DNA of 5,880 nucleotides from Geoglobus sp. (lineage in GTDB: Archaea; Halobacteriota; Archaeoglobi; Archaeoglobales; Archaeoglobaceae). Below, in pieces: positions 1 to 5,549 of this stretch; the first letter of the stretch is position 1, and each line of letters begins with the position of its first letter. A model generated the notes under the pieces. It ran no database searches and was not told where the DNA came from. It saw only the letters and a program-made list of their open reading frames with translations. Both the position numbers and the translations under genes were made by a program. The stretch is from the NCBI GenBank assembly GCA_027016965.1, contig JALURI010000060.1:1-5880 (forward strand). The letters are read 5' to 3'.

Positions 1-33
1 CACTTTCGTCCATAAGAAAAAGGAAGGTGGAAA

Positions 34-39
34 GAGGTG
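34..39 (+). promoter_or_regulatory. Ribosome binding site deciding the start of the first small gene
   Basis: GAGGTG is complementary to the archaeal 16S 3' end (ATCACCTCC type). Its spacing favours the GTG at 48 (8 nt) over the ATG at 42 (2 nt). The start is not proven. Confidence 0.4.
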
Positions 40-47
40 TTATGGTT

Positions 48-209
48 GTGAGCGGGAAAAAGATTGGTGATAAAACACTTCTTGATAGCTTTGATGATTT
101 GAAAAAGATCTATCAGCTCTCCGACAGTCCAATAATAAAAAGCAAAGATGTAAGAGGAGATGTTTACACGATAGAAGTGAATGGAGTCACCTACGAATAC
201 AGAGCTTAG
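48..209 (+). CDS. Small protein of unknown function
   Basis: Encodes 53 residues from the GTG at 48. I do not recognise the family. The N-terminal half is charged and probably helical (DSFDDLKKIYQL, about residues 13-24). The C-terminal third reads as a beta hairpin (VYTIEVNGVTYEYRA). There is no signal peptide, membrane segment or cysteine. Start choice: the SD-like GAGGTG at 34-39 lies 8 nt before the GTG at 48. It is only 2 nt before the ATG at 42, and it lies inside the reading frame if the GTG at 27 is used (60 residues). The frame is also open to the left window edge, so a longer protein or the tail of an upstream gene cannot be excluded. The TAG stop overlaps the stop of the convergent HD-domain gene. 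It is probably a real gene because its composition is protein-like and an SD is present; the function is unknown. Confidence 0.55.
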   Translation: MSGKKIGDKTLLDSFDDLKKIYQLSDSPIIKSKDVRGDVYTIEVNGVTYEYRA

Positions 210-742
210 CTGAGACCAAGTTCATCTCTGACCTCATACAGGCTTGAGATACCGACCTCATAGAGCCTTTCAAGGGGCATGAGGGGCTCGATTAACTTTA
301 TTCTGTTCCTGTCACACCCTGCAGCAAAGCTCTTTTCCTTGAACTTCTTTTTAACTGTTTTTGGAGTTACTTCTCCAATTTTTCCGCCCTTTACAAGGGC
401 ACAGGCGATTATCAGTCCTGAGACACTGTCGGCAGCCTGGAGAGCTATCTCAACAGGCTCACAGTAGTCCCCATATCTCATGTGGTTGTGTCTTCTGACT
501 ATCTCTGCTATCTCACCGTAACCTTCTTTTTCAAGAATCTCTGCTCCAACCTCTCCATGTTTCTCCATGTCTTCTCCAACAATATCGTAATCAATGTCAT
601 GCAAAAGCCCTATTTTCGCCCACAGTTCTTCATTCTCTCCGAGCTCTCTTGCAATACCTCTCATTACAGCTGAAACTGCTACGCAGTGCTTGATAAGTTT
701 TTCATCGCTGATGTACTTTTTTAAAAGGTCCATCTCCCTCAA
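206..742 (-). CDS. HD-domain phosphohydrolase (HDIG-type)
   Basis: Predicted soluble, metal-dependent phosphohydrolase of the HD superfamily, 178 residues, which is usual for stand-alone archaeal members. The metal-ligand series is visible in order: H19 (IKHC), H48-D49 (LLHDIDYD), H62 (KHGEVG), H85 and H87 (RRHNH), and D105 (AADSVSG). The C-terminal third (about 118-178) is basic then helical and shows no second domain. The substrate cannot be read from the sequence; family members act on nucleotides, cyclic nucleotides or other phosphomonoesters. It is the last gene of a minus-strand cluster after the proC-like gene. If the TTG at 742 is used, its start overlaps the proC stop (TTGA). A GGAGG lies 11 nt before that TTG, inside proC. 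The ATG at 733 (175 residues) is an alternative with GAGGGAG directly in front. The family call is firm; the start and substrate are not. Confidence 0.85.
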   Translation of the reverse strand: MREMDLLKKYISDEKLIKHCVAVSAVMRGIARELGENEELWAKIGLLHDIDYDIVGEDMEKHGEVGAEILEKEGYGEIAEIVRRHNHMRYGDYCEPVEIALQAADSVSGLIIACALVKGGKIGEVTPKTVKKKFKEKSFAAGCDRNRIKLIEPLMPLERLYEVGISSLYEVRDELGLS

Positions 743-1458
743 AGTTCATCAACCCTCCTGCTTGCAGCAATAAGCGAGTCAATGAAACCTCTTTCAATTC
801 CTGCAATCTCCCTCAAGCCCTCGGCTGTTGTGCCTCCAGGAGTTGCTATCTTTCTTATGGTTTCCTCAAGCCCGTATTTTGAGTAAAGATAGGCGGCTGA
901 CTGAAAAGCGTGCATACCTGCTCTCAGAGCATTGTCGTAGCTTATACCCTGATGCAGAGCTGAGATCACAAAGGCATGGAAAAGCTTTGAGATCAGGGCT
1001 GGGGAACTTCCAAGATAGGAAGTCATGGCGTCAAGCTCATTTTCGGTTTCGCAGTATATGAATTCTGCATCAAGAAATCTCAGATGTTCGGCAGTTTCAG
1101 GGGGGTAGCATGCAATGGCACCTTTCTCCTCTATTCCAAGATTTGTCATGGCTCTGAATGGATTTTCTATGTGCTTCAGCATTTCCTCAAGCCTCACCCC
1201 TGCAACAAAGCTTATAACAGGCTTACCCTTCACCACATCCCCGATCAGTTCCAGATGACTCCTGAAAACATGGGGTTTCAGGGCTACAAGAAAGATGTTT
1301 GCCTCACCTGTCTCATCTATATCAGTAACAAACTCTACACCCTCCATTTCCTGAATTTTTTCTCTCCTCCTTCTGACAGCGATTATTTCAGCATTCCTCA
1401 TGGCGTTTCTGATTAATGCCATGCCCAGATTTCCGGCTCCTATGACTGCAATTTTCAT
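739..1458 (-). CDS. proC: Pyrroline-5-carboxylate reductase family protein (ProC-like)
   Basis: Predicted cytoplasmic NAD(P)H-dependent reductase that would convert 1-pyrroline-5-carboxylate to L-proline. It has 239 residues, shorter than the usual 260-280. The N-terminal Rossmann fold begins at residue 1 (IGAGNLGMAL, 6-15). An arginine-rich stretch after the second strand (RRRRE, 29-33) suggests NADPH preference. Further family landmarks are ALKPHVF (59-65), SFVAGV (83-88), RAMTNLG (102-108), a shortened SSPAL (151-155) and the C-terminal signature TPGGTTAEGL (206-215). Two family positions differ: the usual R-x-M-P-N has T at the proline, and the usual SGSGPA is reduced to GSSPA. The ATG at 1458 has a good SD (GAGGTGA on the minus strand, 1463-1469). 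The gene follows a small unknown gene by 9 nt and overlaps the HD gene by 4 nt, suggesting one operon. The substitutions leave room for a related imine reductase, but proline synthesis is the best guess. Confidence 0.85.
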   Translation of the reverse strand: MKIAVIGAGNLGMALIRNAMRNAEIIAVRRRREKIQEMEGVEFVTDIDETGEANIFLVALKPHVFRSHLELIGDVVKGKPVISFVAGVRLEEMLKHIENPFRAMTNLGIEEKGAIACYPPETAEHLRFLDAEFIYCETENELDAMTSYLGSSPALISKLFHAFVISALHQGISYDNALRAGMHAFQSAAYLYSKYGLEETIRKIATPGGTTAEGLREIAGIERGFIDSLIAASRRVDEL

Positions 1459-1462
1459 AATC

Positions 1463-1469
1463 TCACCTC
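1463..1469 (-). promoter_or_regulatory. Shine-Dalgarno site of the proC-like gene
   Basis: The minus strand reads GAGGTGA followed by GATT and then ATG. It overlaps the TGA stop of the upstream small gene, so translation of the two is likely coupled. It fixes the ATG at 1458 as the start. Confidence 0.7.
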
Positions 1470-1677
1470 AATCACAGACAAAACCCATAACCTCGATCAC
1501 ATCCTTTTCAGCAACCTCCTCAGGTTTTACAGCCAAGTTGTTATAGAGAAGTACCATGCCCTCCTCATAAAGTTTTTTTGCATACTCAACTGCCTCATCA
1601 CAGTCAATTCTGTATTCTTTCCCATTCTCAACAAATCGGAAAACTACCATCAGGACTTTTTTTATTATCCACCTCAT
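1468..1677 (-). CDS. Small protein of unknown function upstream of proC-like gene
   Basis: Encodes 69 residues from the ATG at 1677, or 60 from the ATG at 1650 (MVVFRFVENGKEYRIDC). I do not recognise the family. The N-terminus of the short form is a beta hairpin (FRFVENGKEYRID), followed by a helix (DEAVEYAKKLYEEG) and an acidic C-terminal part (KPEEVAEKDVIEVMGFVCD). Two cysteines, one near the hairpin and one next to last, could pair or bind metal, but no motif is evident. No signal peptide is convincing; the extra MRWIIKKVL of the long form is hydrophobic and basic but short. Start choice is difficult: GAGGTGG lies at the long start itself, not before it, and is about 18 nt from the ATG at 1650, which is too far for a normal SD. 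It is the first gene of the cluster with the proC-like and HD genes, ending 9 nt before proC. Real gene likely; function unknown. Confidence 0.65.
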   Translation of the reverse strand: MRWIIKKVLMVVFRFVENGKEYRIDCDEAVEYAKKLYEEGMVLLYNNLAVKPEEVAEKDVIEVMGFVCD

Positions 1678-1720
1678 AAAACAGTTTCTGACTTCCCTTT
1701 CCAGTTATTTCAGGAAACGT

Positions 1721-1729
1721 TAAAATAAA
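1721..1729 (-). promoter_or_regulatory. Possible TATA box for the minus-strand cluster
   Basis: The minus strand reads TTTATTTTA, similar to the archaeal TATA consensus. Transcription would start about 26 nt downstream, near 1699, giving a leader of about 22 nt to the ATG at 1677 or 49 nt to the ATG at 1650. No A-rich BRE is visible before it, so this is a weak call. Confidence 0.3.
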
Positions 1730-1741
1730 CTGAAATTCCTC

Positions 1742-1801
1742 TTATCTGTATTTCAGCTTTTTCAGAAAGAATCCAAGCAGATCTTTTATTACGTCGTACA
1801 T
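1742..1801 (-). CDS. 19-residue ORF, or C-terminal piece of a broken gene
   Basis: Reads MYDVIKDLLGFFLKKLKYR and then TAA. It would form a basic amphipathic helix with hydrophobic residues spaced every three or four. Its ATG overlaps the TAA of the preceding minus-strand frame (TAATG), an arrangement typical of translational coupling. It may be a true micro-ORF. It may instead be the C-terminus of the small gene upstream, separated by a frame change. No SD is obvious. No function can be assigned. Confidence 0.25.
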   Translation of the reverse strand: MYDVIKDLLGFFLKKLKYR

Positions 1802-2041
1802 TATGAGAGATGCAAGCTTCCGGGGTTGATGTCGTTAATTTCCCCCCATGTTTTCAGCGTTGTCGGGCTCTCAAAATCAGCATCAGTAGCAATTATTGCT
1901 TTTTCCCCGATAATTCTGATTCTTTCTGCGAAAATTTCTACATCACTGTTATTTCCCTTGACGTTCTGCTCCACACAACTATACCACTTTTCGATTCAAT
2001 TGTGGCTGTGCATTTTCCCGTACACTTAAGAACTTCTGCAT
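1801..2041 (-). pseudogene. Frame-disrupted small gene (remnant) on the minus strand
   Basis: Three successive minus-strand frames each read like protein and join into one beta-rich product. The ATG at 2041 gives MQKFL. A second frame from about 2027 gives KCTGKCTATIESKSGIVV, with no start codon of its own before its TGA at 2048-2046. A third frame, open from 1995 to the TAA at 1803-1801, continues with EQNVKGNNSDVEIFAERIRI and then IIGEKAIIATDADF and WGEINDINPGS. The simplest reading is a gene of roughly 80 residues broken by two single-base indels, near 2027-2030 and near 1975-1980. Alternatively the third frame alone is an intact 57-residue gene starting at the GTG at 1974; the GGT at 1986-1984 is a poor SD for it. 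Possible sequencing errors cannot be excluded. The family is not recognised; the CxxxC near the N-terminus might bind metal. The two plus-strand open frames over the same bases look like shadows. Confidence 0.4.
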
Positions 2042-2046
2042 AATTT

Positions 2047-2060
2047 CAAAAAAGATATAT
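2047..2060 (+). promoter_or_regulatory. Archaeal BRE/TATA promoter for the lipoprotein gene (leaderless)
   Basis: CAAAAAA (BRE-like, 2047-2053) is followed directly by GATATAT (TATA, 2054-2060). The TATA centre is about 26 nt before the A of the ATG at 2083. This matches the usual archaeal TATA-to-transcription-start distance, so the mRNA probably begins at or within a base or two of the start codon. No SD precedes that ATG, which agrees with a leaderless transcript. Confidence 0.6.
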
Positions 2061-2082
2061 CCTGATTCGTTGACTTGAAGTT

Positions 2083-2754
2083 ATGGATTCACATAGACAT
2101 GGTTCGAAAATCATTCTGATGACGTTTGTCTTAGCTGTGATTGTACCGGGATGTGTTGGAGAGGAATCCAAATCAGGGGCTGTTTTTGATATCGATCATA
2201 ATCCTGTTTTGAAGCAGTACAACATCTTCAAACAAATTTTCTCCGAAAATGGGATAGATGTTGTGGACGGAGGGGTGGAGAATCTTGAAAATGCAAGAGC
2301 TTACATTCTGCTTGGTCCTGCCCACAGGGTTGATGAAATGGAGATTGTGGAATTTGTCAGGAATGGTGGAGTTCTCGTTATTTTCATACACATTCCTCCT
2401 TCCAACCTTCAAGTTCTTGAAGAGTTTGGAATTGATGTGGAAAACGAACCCATAAAGAGGAACATGGTTGCTGGTGTACCGATTAAGGACAGCATCTTAA
2501 CTGAAAATGTGGGGAAGATAATTCTTTACGGTGCTTTCAGGGTTAGCAATCCAGTAATTGTGGAAAAAAGAGGAGAAATCAGATTTTCAGATGCTGAAGA
2601 CATGGGTCTTGTGGCTTTCAAAAAATTTGAAAGAGGGTATGTTATTGTTGTTGGCGATGATGCTGGATTTACCGATCAGTACATAGACAGCGCAGACAAC
2701 AGGATCTTTGCTGAAAATCTTGCCAAGTTCATACTCCGGAATGGTAGTGATTGA
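2083..2754 (+). CDS. Predicted lipoprotein with DUF4350/GATase-like domain
   Basis: Encodes 223 residues. A short basic N-terminus (H4, R5, H6, K9), a hydrophobic stretch (10-22) and the lipobox-like VPGC (C24 as lipidation site) predict export and lipid anchoring on the outer face of the membrane. The mature part resembles the DUF4350 / class I glutamine-amidotransferase-like fold seen in GldG-type and related proteins. It has an N-F/Y-K-x-F-x-E-N-G-I-D-V segment (47-60), a strand AYILLGP (73-79), FVRNGGVLVIF (91-101) with the typical GG-hydrophobic turn, a late strand GYVIVVGDD (185-193), and NRIFAENLAKFIL at the C-terminus (206-218). No catalytic Cys-His-Glu triad is evident, so a binding or structural role is more likely than amidotransfer. 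It has its own promoter and is followed by gyrB after 68 nt with a separate promoter. Family assignment is moderate; the exact role is unknown. Confidence 0.75.
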   Translation: MDSHRHGSKIILMTFVLAVIVPGCVGEESKSGAVFDIDHNPVLKQYNIFKQIFSENGIDVVDGGVENLENARAYILLGPAHRVDEMEIVEFVRNGGVLVIFIHIPPSNLQVLEEFGIDVENEPIKRNMVAGVPIKDSILTENVGKIILYGAFRVSNPVIVEKRGEIRFSDAEDMGLVAFKKFERGYVIVVGDDAGFTDQYIDSADNRIFAENLAKFILRNGSD

Positions 2755-2771
2755 TCCGTTGCTACAAATAA

Positions 2772-2780
2772 CATTTTAAA
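2772..2780 (+). promoter_or_regulatory. gyrB: Likely TATA box of the gyrB cluster
   Basis: CATTTTAAA lies in an A/T-rich stretch, preceded by ACAAATAA as a possible BRE. With a spacing of about 25 nt, transcription would start near 2801-2804, leaving a leader of about 20 nt that still contains the gyrB SD. Confidence 0.45.
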
Positions 2781-2811
2781 CCAAGTCAGCTCAATTCACT
2801 ATGCTATTGCC

Positions 2812-2817
2812 GGGGTG
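2812..2817 (+). promoter_or_regulatory. gyrB: Shine-Dalgarno site of gyrB
   Basis: GGGGTG lies 5 nt before the ATG at 2823 and supports this start over any internal one. It is also inside a possible 15-codon upstream frame beginning at 2801. Confidence 0.6.
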
Positions 2818-2822
2818 GAGAT

Positions 2823-4685
2823 ATGGAGTATTCAGCCGAACATATTGAAGTTTTGAGTGACCTTGAAGCTGTCAGGAAGAGGCCGGGGATGTACATAGGT
2901 GGAATCGGGATAAGGGGTCTCCATCATCTCCTATGGGAGGTGATTGACAACTCAATTGACGAGGCACTTGCAGGATTCTGCAACAGAATAAAGGTTATTC
3001 TCCATGATGATGGAAGTGCAAGTGTTGAAGATAATGGAAGGGGAATCCCAACCGAGATGCACCCACTTGGCAAATCTGCCCTCGAAATAGTGATGACAAA
3101 GCTCCATGCAGGAGGAAAGTTCAGCAAAAAAGCCTACAGGGTTTCTGGAGGTTTGCATGGAGTTGGTGTCTCTGTTGTAAACGCATTATCAGAGTGGATG
3201 GAGGTCTATGTTAAGAGAAATGGAAAAATCCACTTTCAGATATTTGAGAGGGGTTTGCCAAAAACTTCTCTTGAGATTATCGGAGAGAGTAGCGATACAG
3301 GAACAATTGTCAGATTCAAGCCTGATGAGGAGATTTTCGAAACAACAGAATTCAGGTACGATATTGTTGCCCACAGGTTAAAGGAGCTTGCATATCTGAC
3401 AAAGGGAGTAACAATAGAACTGATTGATGAGAGGAAGAACAAGAGAGAGGTCTTTCATTCTGACAGAGGAATAGTGGATTACATAAAATCCCTCAACAGG
3501 GGAAAGCAGAAGCTCCATGATCCCATTTACTTCCGTGAAAGGGTTGATGATAACGAGATTGAGGTTGCAGTTCAGTTCACAAATTCTGATCATGAGGTCG
3601 TTCTGGCTTATGCAAACAACATACACAACGATGAAGGTGGCACACATGTTGTTGGATTCAGAGCTGGACTGACAAGAGCACTGAATGAGTATGGCAGGAA
3701 GTTCATAAAGAAGTACACACCTCTCTCTGGCTTGGACATAAGGGAAGGCTTAACCTCAATCATATCTGTAAAACTTCCTGAGCCTCAGTTTGAGGGTCAG
3801 ACAAAGACCAAGTTGAGCAACAGTGAGATAAGAAAGGCTGTTGAAAGTATTGTTTACAGAAAAGTGCTGGAATGGCTTGAAGAAAATCCTGAACATGCCA
3901 GCAGAATAATCGAGAAATGTCAGACAACAAGAAGGGCAAGGGAGGCGGCAAAGAAGGCAAGAGAACTTGTGAAAAGGAAGAGCGAGGTTGCAACTTTACC
4001 AGGAAAGCTGGCAGATTGCTCATCAAGGGATCCATCTGAGAGGGAACTGTTCATAGTTGAGGGTGAATCAGCTGGAGGATCAGCAAAGCAGGCAAGGGAC
4101 AGGAGATTTCAGGCAATCCTGCCGATAAGGGGAAAGATCATCAATGTTGAGAAGGCTGGACTGATGAAGGTTTTGAGAAATGAAGAGGTCAAGGCGATAA
4201 TCTCTGCTGTAGGTGCAGGAATGGGTAAGGAGTTCGATGTGAACAGGGTGAGATACGGGAAGGTAATCATAATGACAGATGCAGATGTTGATGGTGCCCA
4301 TATAAGAACTCTCCTTCTCACGTTCTTTTACAGATACATGAAACCTCTCATTGAGTTTGGACATCTTTACATAGCCCAGCCCCCGCTCTACAGGGTGAAA
4401 AAGGGGAAAAAAACCTACTACGTTTACTCTGATGCGGAGCTTGAGGATCTGCTGAACAGAATTGGAGATGCAGAGGTTCAGAGATTCAAGGGTCTTGGAG
4501 AAATGAATCCAGAACAGCTGTGGGAGACAACAATGAATCCTCAGAACAGAGTTCTGCTTAAAGTCACTGTGGAGGATGCGTCAATGGCGGAAGAGCTTAT
4601 AACAATCCTGATGGGCGAGGATGTTGAGGACAGAAGGAACTTCATAATGGAGCACTCGACAGAGGTAAGAAATCTGGATGTGTGA
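2823..4685 (+). CDS. gyrB: DNA gyrase subunit B
   Basis: ATPase subunit of the type IIA topoisomerase that introduces negative supercoils, acting as A2B2 with GyrA. It has 620 residues and appears complete. The GHKL ATPase domain carries the catalytic glutamate E39 (WEVIDNSIDEA), N43, D70 and G74 (VEDNGRGIP), and the lid GGLHGVGVSVVNALS (109-123). The transducer domain has NNIHNDEGGTH (265-275) and the switch lysine in QTKTKL (K328). The TOPRIM domain has VEGESAGGSAKQ (E413) and MTDADVDGAH (D486, D488, D490). The C-terminus ends with RFKGLGEMNPEQLWETTMNP and the typical EVRNLDV. The length near 620-640 shows it lacks the large insertion found in E. coli GyrB (about 804 residues), as in Thermotoga-like and archaeal forms. 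QTKTKL and overall features favour GyrB over ParE, although the gyrA partner is outside the window. It heads a unit with the DUF89 gene 3 nt downstream. Archaeal gyrases are generally regarded as acquired from bacteria. Confidence 0.97.
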   Translation: MEYSAEHIEVLSDLEAVRKRPGMYIGGIGIRGLHHLLWEVIDNSIDEALAGFCNRIKVILHDDGSASVEDNGRGIPTEMHPLGKSALEIVMTKLHAGGKFSKKAYRVSGGLHGVGVSVVNALSEWMEVYVKRNGKIHFQIFERGLPKTSLEIIGESSDTGTIVRFKPDEEIFETTEFRYDIVAHRLKELAYLTKGVTIELIDERKNKREVFHSDRGIVDYIKSLNRGKQKLHDPIYFRERVDDNEIEVAVQFTNSDHEVVLAYANNIHNDEGGTHVVGFRAGLTRALNEYGRKFIKKYTPLSGLDIREGLTSIISVKLPEPQFEGQTKTKLSNSEIRKAVESIVYRKVLEWLEENPEHASRIIEKCQTTRRAREAAKKARELVKRKSEVATLPGKLADCSSRDPSERELFIVEGESAGGSAKQARDRRFQAILPIRGKIINVEKAGLMKVLRNEEVKAIISAVGAGMGKEFDVNRVRYGKVIIMTDADVDGAHIRTLLLTFFYRYMKPLIEFGHLYIAQPPLYRVKKGKKTYYVYSDAELEDLLNRIGDAEVQRFKGLGEMNPEQLWETTMNPQNRVLLKVTVEDASMAEELITILMGEDVEDRRNFIMEHSTEVRNLDV

Positions 4686-4688
4686 GCA

Positions 4689-5549
4689 ATGAGGATGAAA
4701 GCCAAATGTCCAGCATGTCTGCTCAACAGGATTTATCAGGAGTGCATGCTTGTTACAGATGATGAGGAACTCATAAACAGAATTGTTCAGACTTCAATGA
4801 ACATGATCCTTCAGGAGTTCAAAAAGAAAGAGATTAACGCTATAGCCTCAACAAAAGTCCACAGGGTTGTCTATCAGATGCTCGGAAATGATGACCCCTA
4901 CAGAGTTTTGAAGATGAAAGCCAATGAGGAAAGCCTCAGAATTCTTCCTTTTGTTGAAAAATTGATGAGAAGTGGTAATAGATTTAAAAATGCAGTGATG
5001 GCAAGTATAATAGGCAATAGCTTTGATTACGGCGTCCTTGATCATGACGTGAATGACTCAAACTTCAGGGAGTATTTTCAGAGGGAGTTCATGAAAGAGC
5101 TGGTTATAGATCACACAACTGAAATTGAACATCTGTGCAGGGGGAAGGTTGTTTATCTGGCAGACAATGCTGGAGAGATCATCTTTGACAGACTTCTTGT
5201 CCAGGAGATAAAGAGGAAGGGAGGTTTTGTGAGCTTTGTTGTGAGAGCAAAGCCAGTTCTGAGCGATGCAACAGTTGAGGATGCAAGAATTGCTGGAATC
5301 GACAGGATTGCAGATGAAATTCTGACAAACGGTGAGGGAGCGATAGGAATAATCGAGGAGGAACTTCCTGAAATAACAAGAGAAAGAATGGATCAGGCTG
5401 ATGTGATAATATCCAAGGGAATGGCAAACTACGAATGTCTTTCTGAGAGCAAATACCGGAACATAGCATTTCTGCTCAAGGCAAAATGCGAGCCTGTTGC
5501 CATGGACATAGGTGTAAACGTTGGCGACATGGTGGCGATGCTGAGATGA
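4689..5549 (+). CDS. DUF89 / ARMT1-like metal-dependent phosphatase
   Basis: Encodes 286 residues of the DUF89 family, which includes archaeal AF1104- and PH1575-type proteins. Characterised members are Mn/Co/Ni-dependent phosphatases proposed to clear damaged or excess sugar and cofactor phosphates. An N-terminal helical part carries CPAC (7-10), a CxxC common in stand-alone archaeal members. The C-terminal catalytic part has the hallmark LADNAGEIIFD (157-167; D159, N160, D167), RAKPVLSDATVEDA (186-199; D193) and SKGMANYE (242-249; K243, N247, E249), plus K264 in LLKAKCEP. No signal peptide is present, so it is cytoplasmic. It follows gyrB by 3 nt and its TGA overlaps the next ATG (ATGA), so it is translated as part of a tight operon. 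The start may be the ATG at 4689 or the one at 4695; neither has a strong SD, consistent with coupling to gyrB. The family call is firm; the substrate is unknown. Confidence 0.88.
   Translation: MRMKAKCPACLLNRIYQECMLVTDDEELINRIVQTSMNMILQEFKKKEINAIASTKVHRVVYQMLGNDDPYRVLKMKANEESLRILPFVEKLMRSGNRFKNAVMASIIGNSFDYGVLDHDVNDSNFREYFQREFMKELVIDHTTEIEHLCRGKVVYLADNAGEIIFDRLLVQEIKRKGGFVSFVVRAKPVLSDATVEDARIAGIDRIADEILTNGEGAIGIIEEELPEITRERMDQADVIISKGMANYECLSESKYRNIAFLLKAKCEPVAMDIGVNVGDMVAMLR

Noticed and set aside
1..15. Four codons plus TAA at the left edge that could end an upstream plus-strand gene
   Set aside because: Four codons give no support for coding. The frame of the next gene is also open to the edge, so the two cannot be told apart.
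828..1416. Plus-strand open frames opposite the proC-like gene
   Set aside because: The minus strand has clear ProC motifs over the same bases. The plus frames lack SDs and family motifs.
1810..2043. Two overlapping plus-strand open frames of 67-77 residues
   Set aside because: They have no SD, are rich in Cys, Phe and Ser without pattern, and lie opposite a minus-strand stretch that reads better as protein. Treated as shadows.
2755..2800. Possible terminator between the lipoprotein gene and gyrB
   Set aside because: No T-run or convincing hairpin is seen; the A/T-rich part is better explained as the gyrB promoter.
3760..4364. Minus-strand open frames of 70-94 residues inside gyrB
   Set aside because: The plus strand encodes conserved transducer and TOPRIM motifs here. 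The minus frames are low-complexity shadows.
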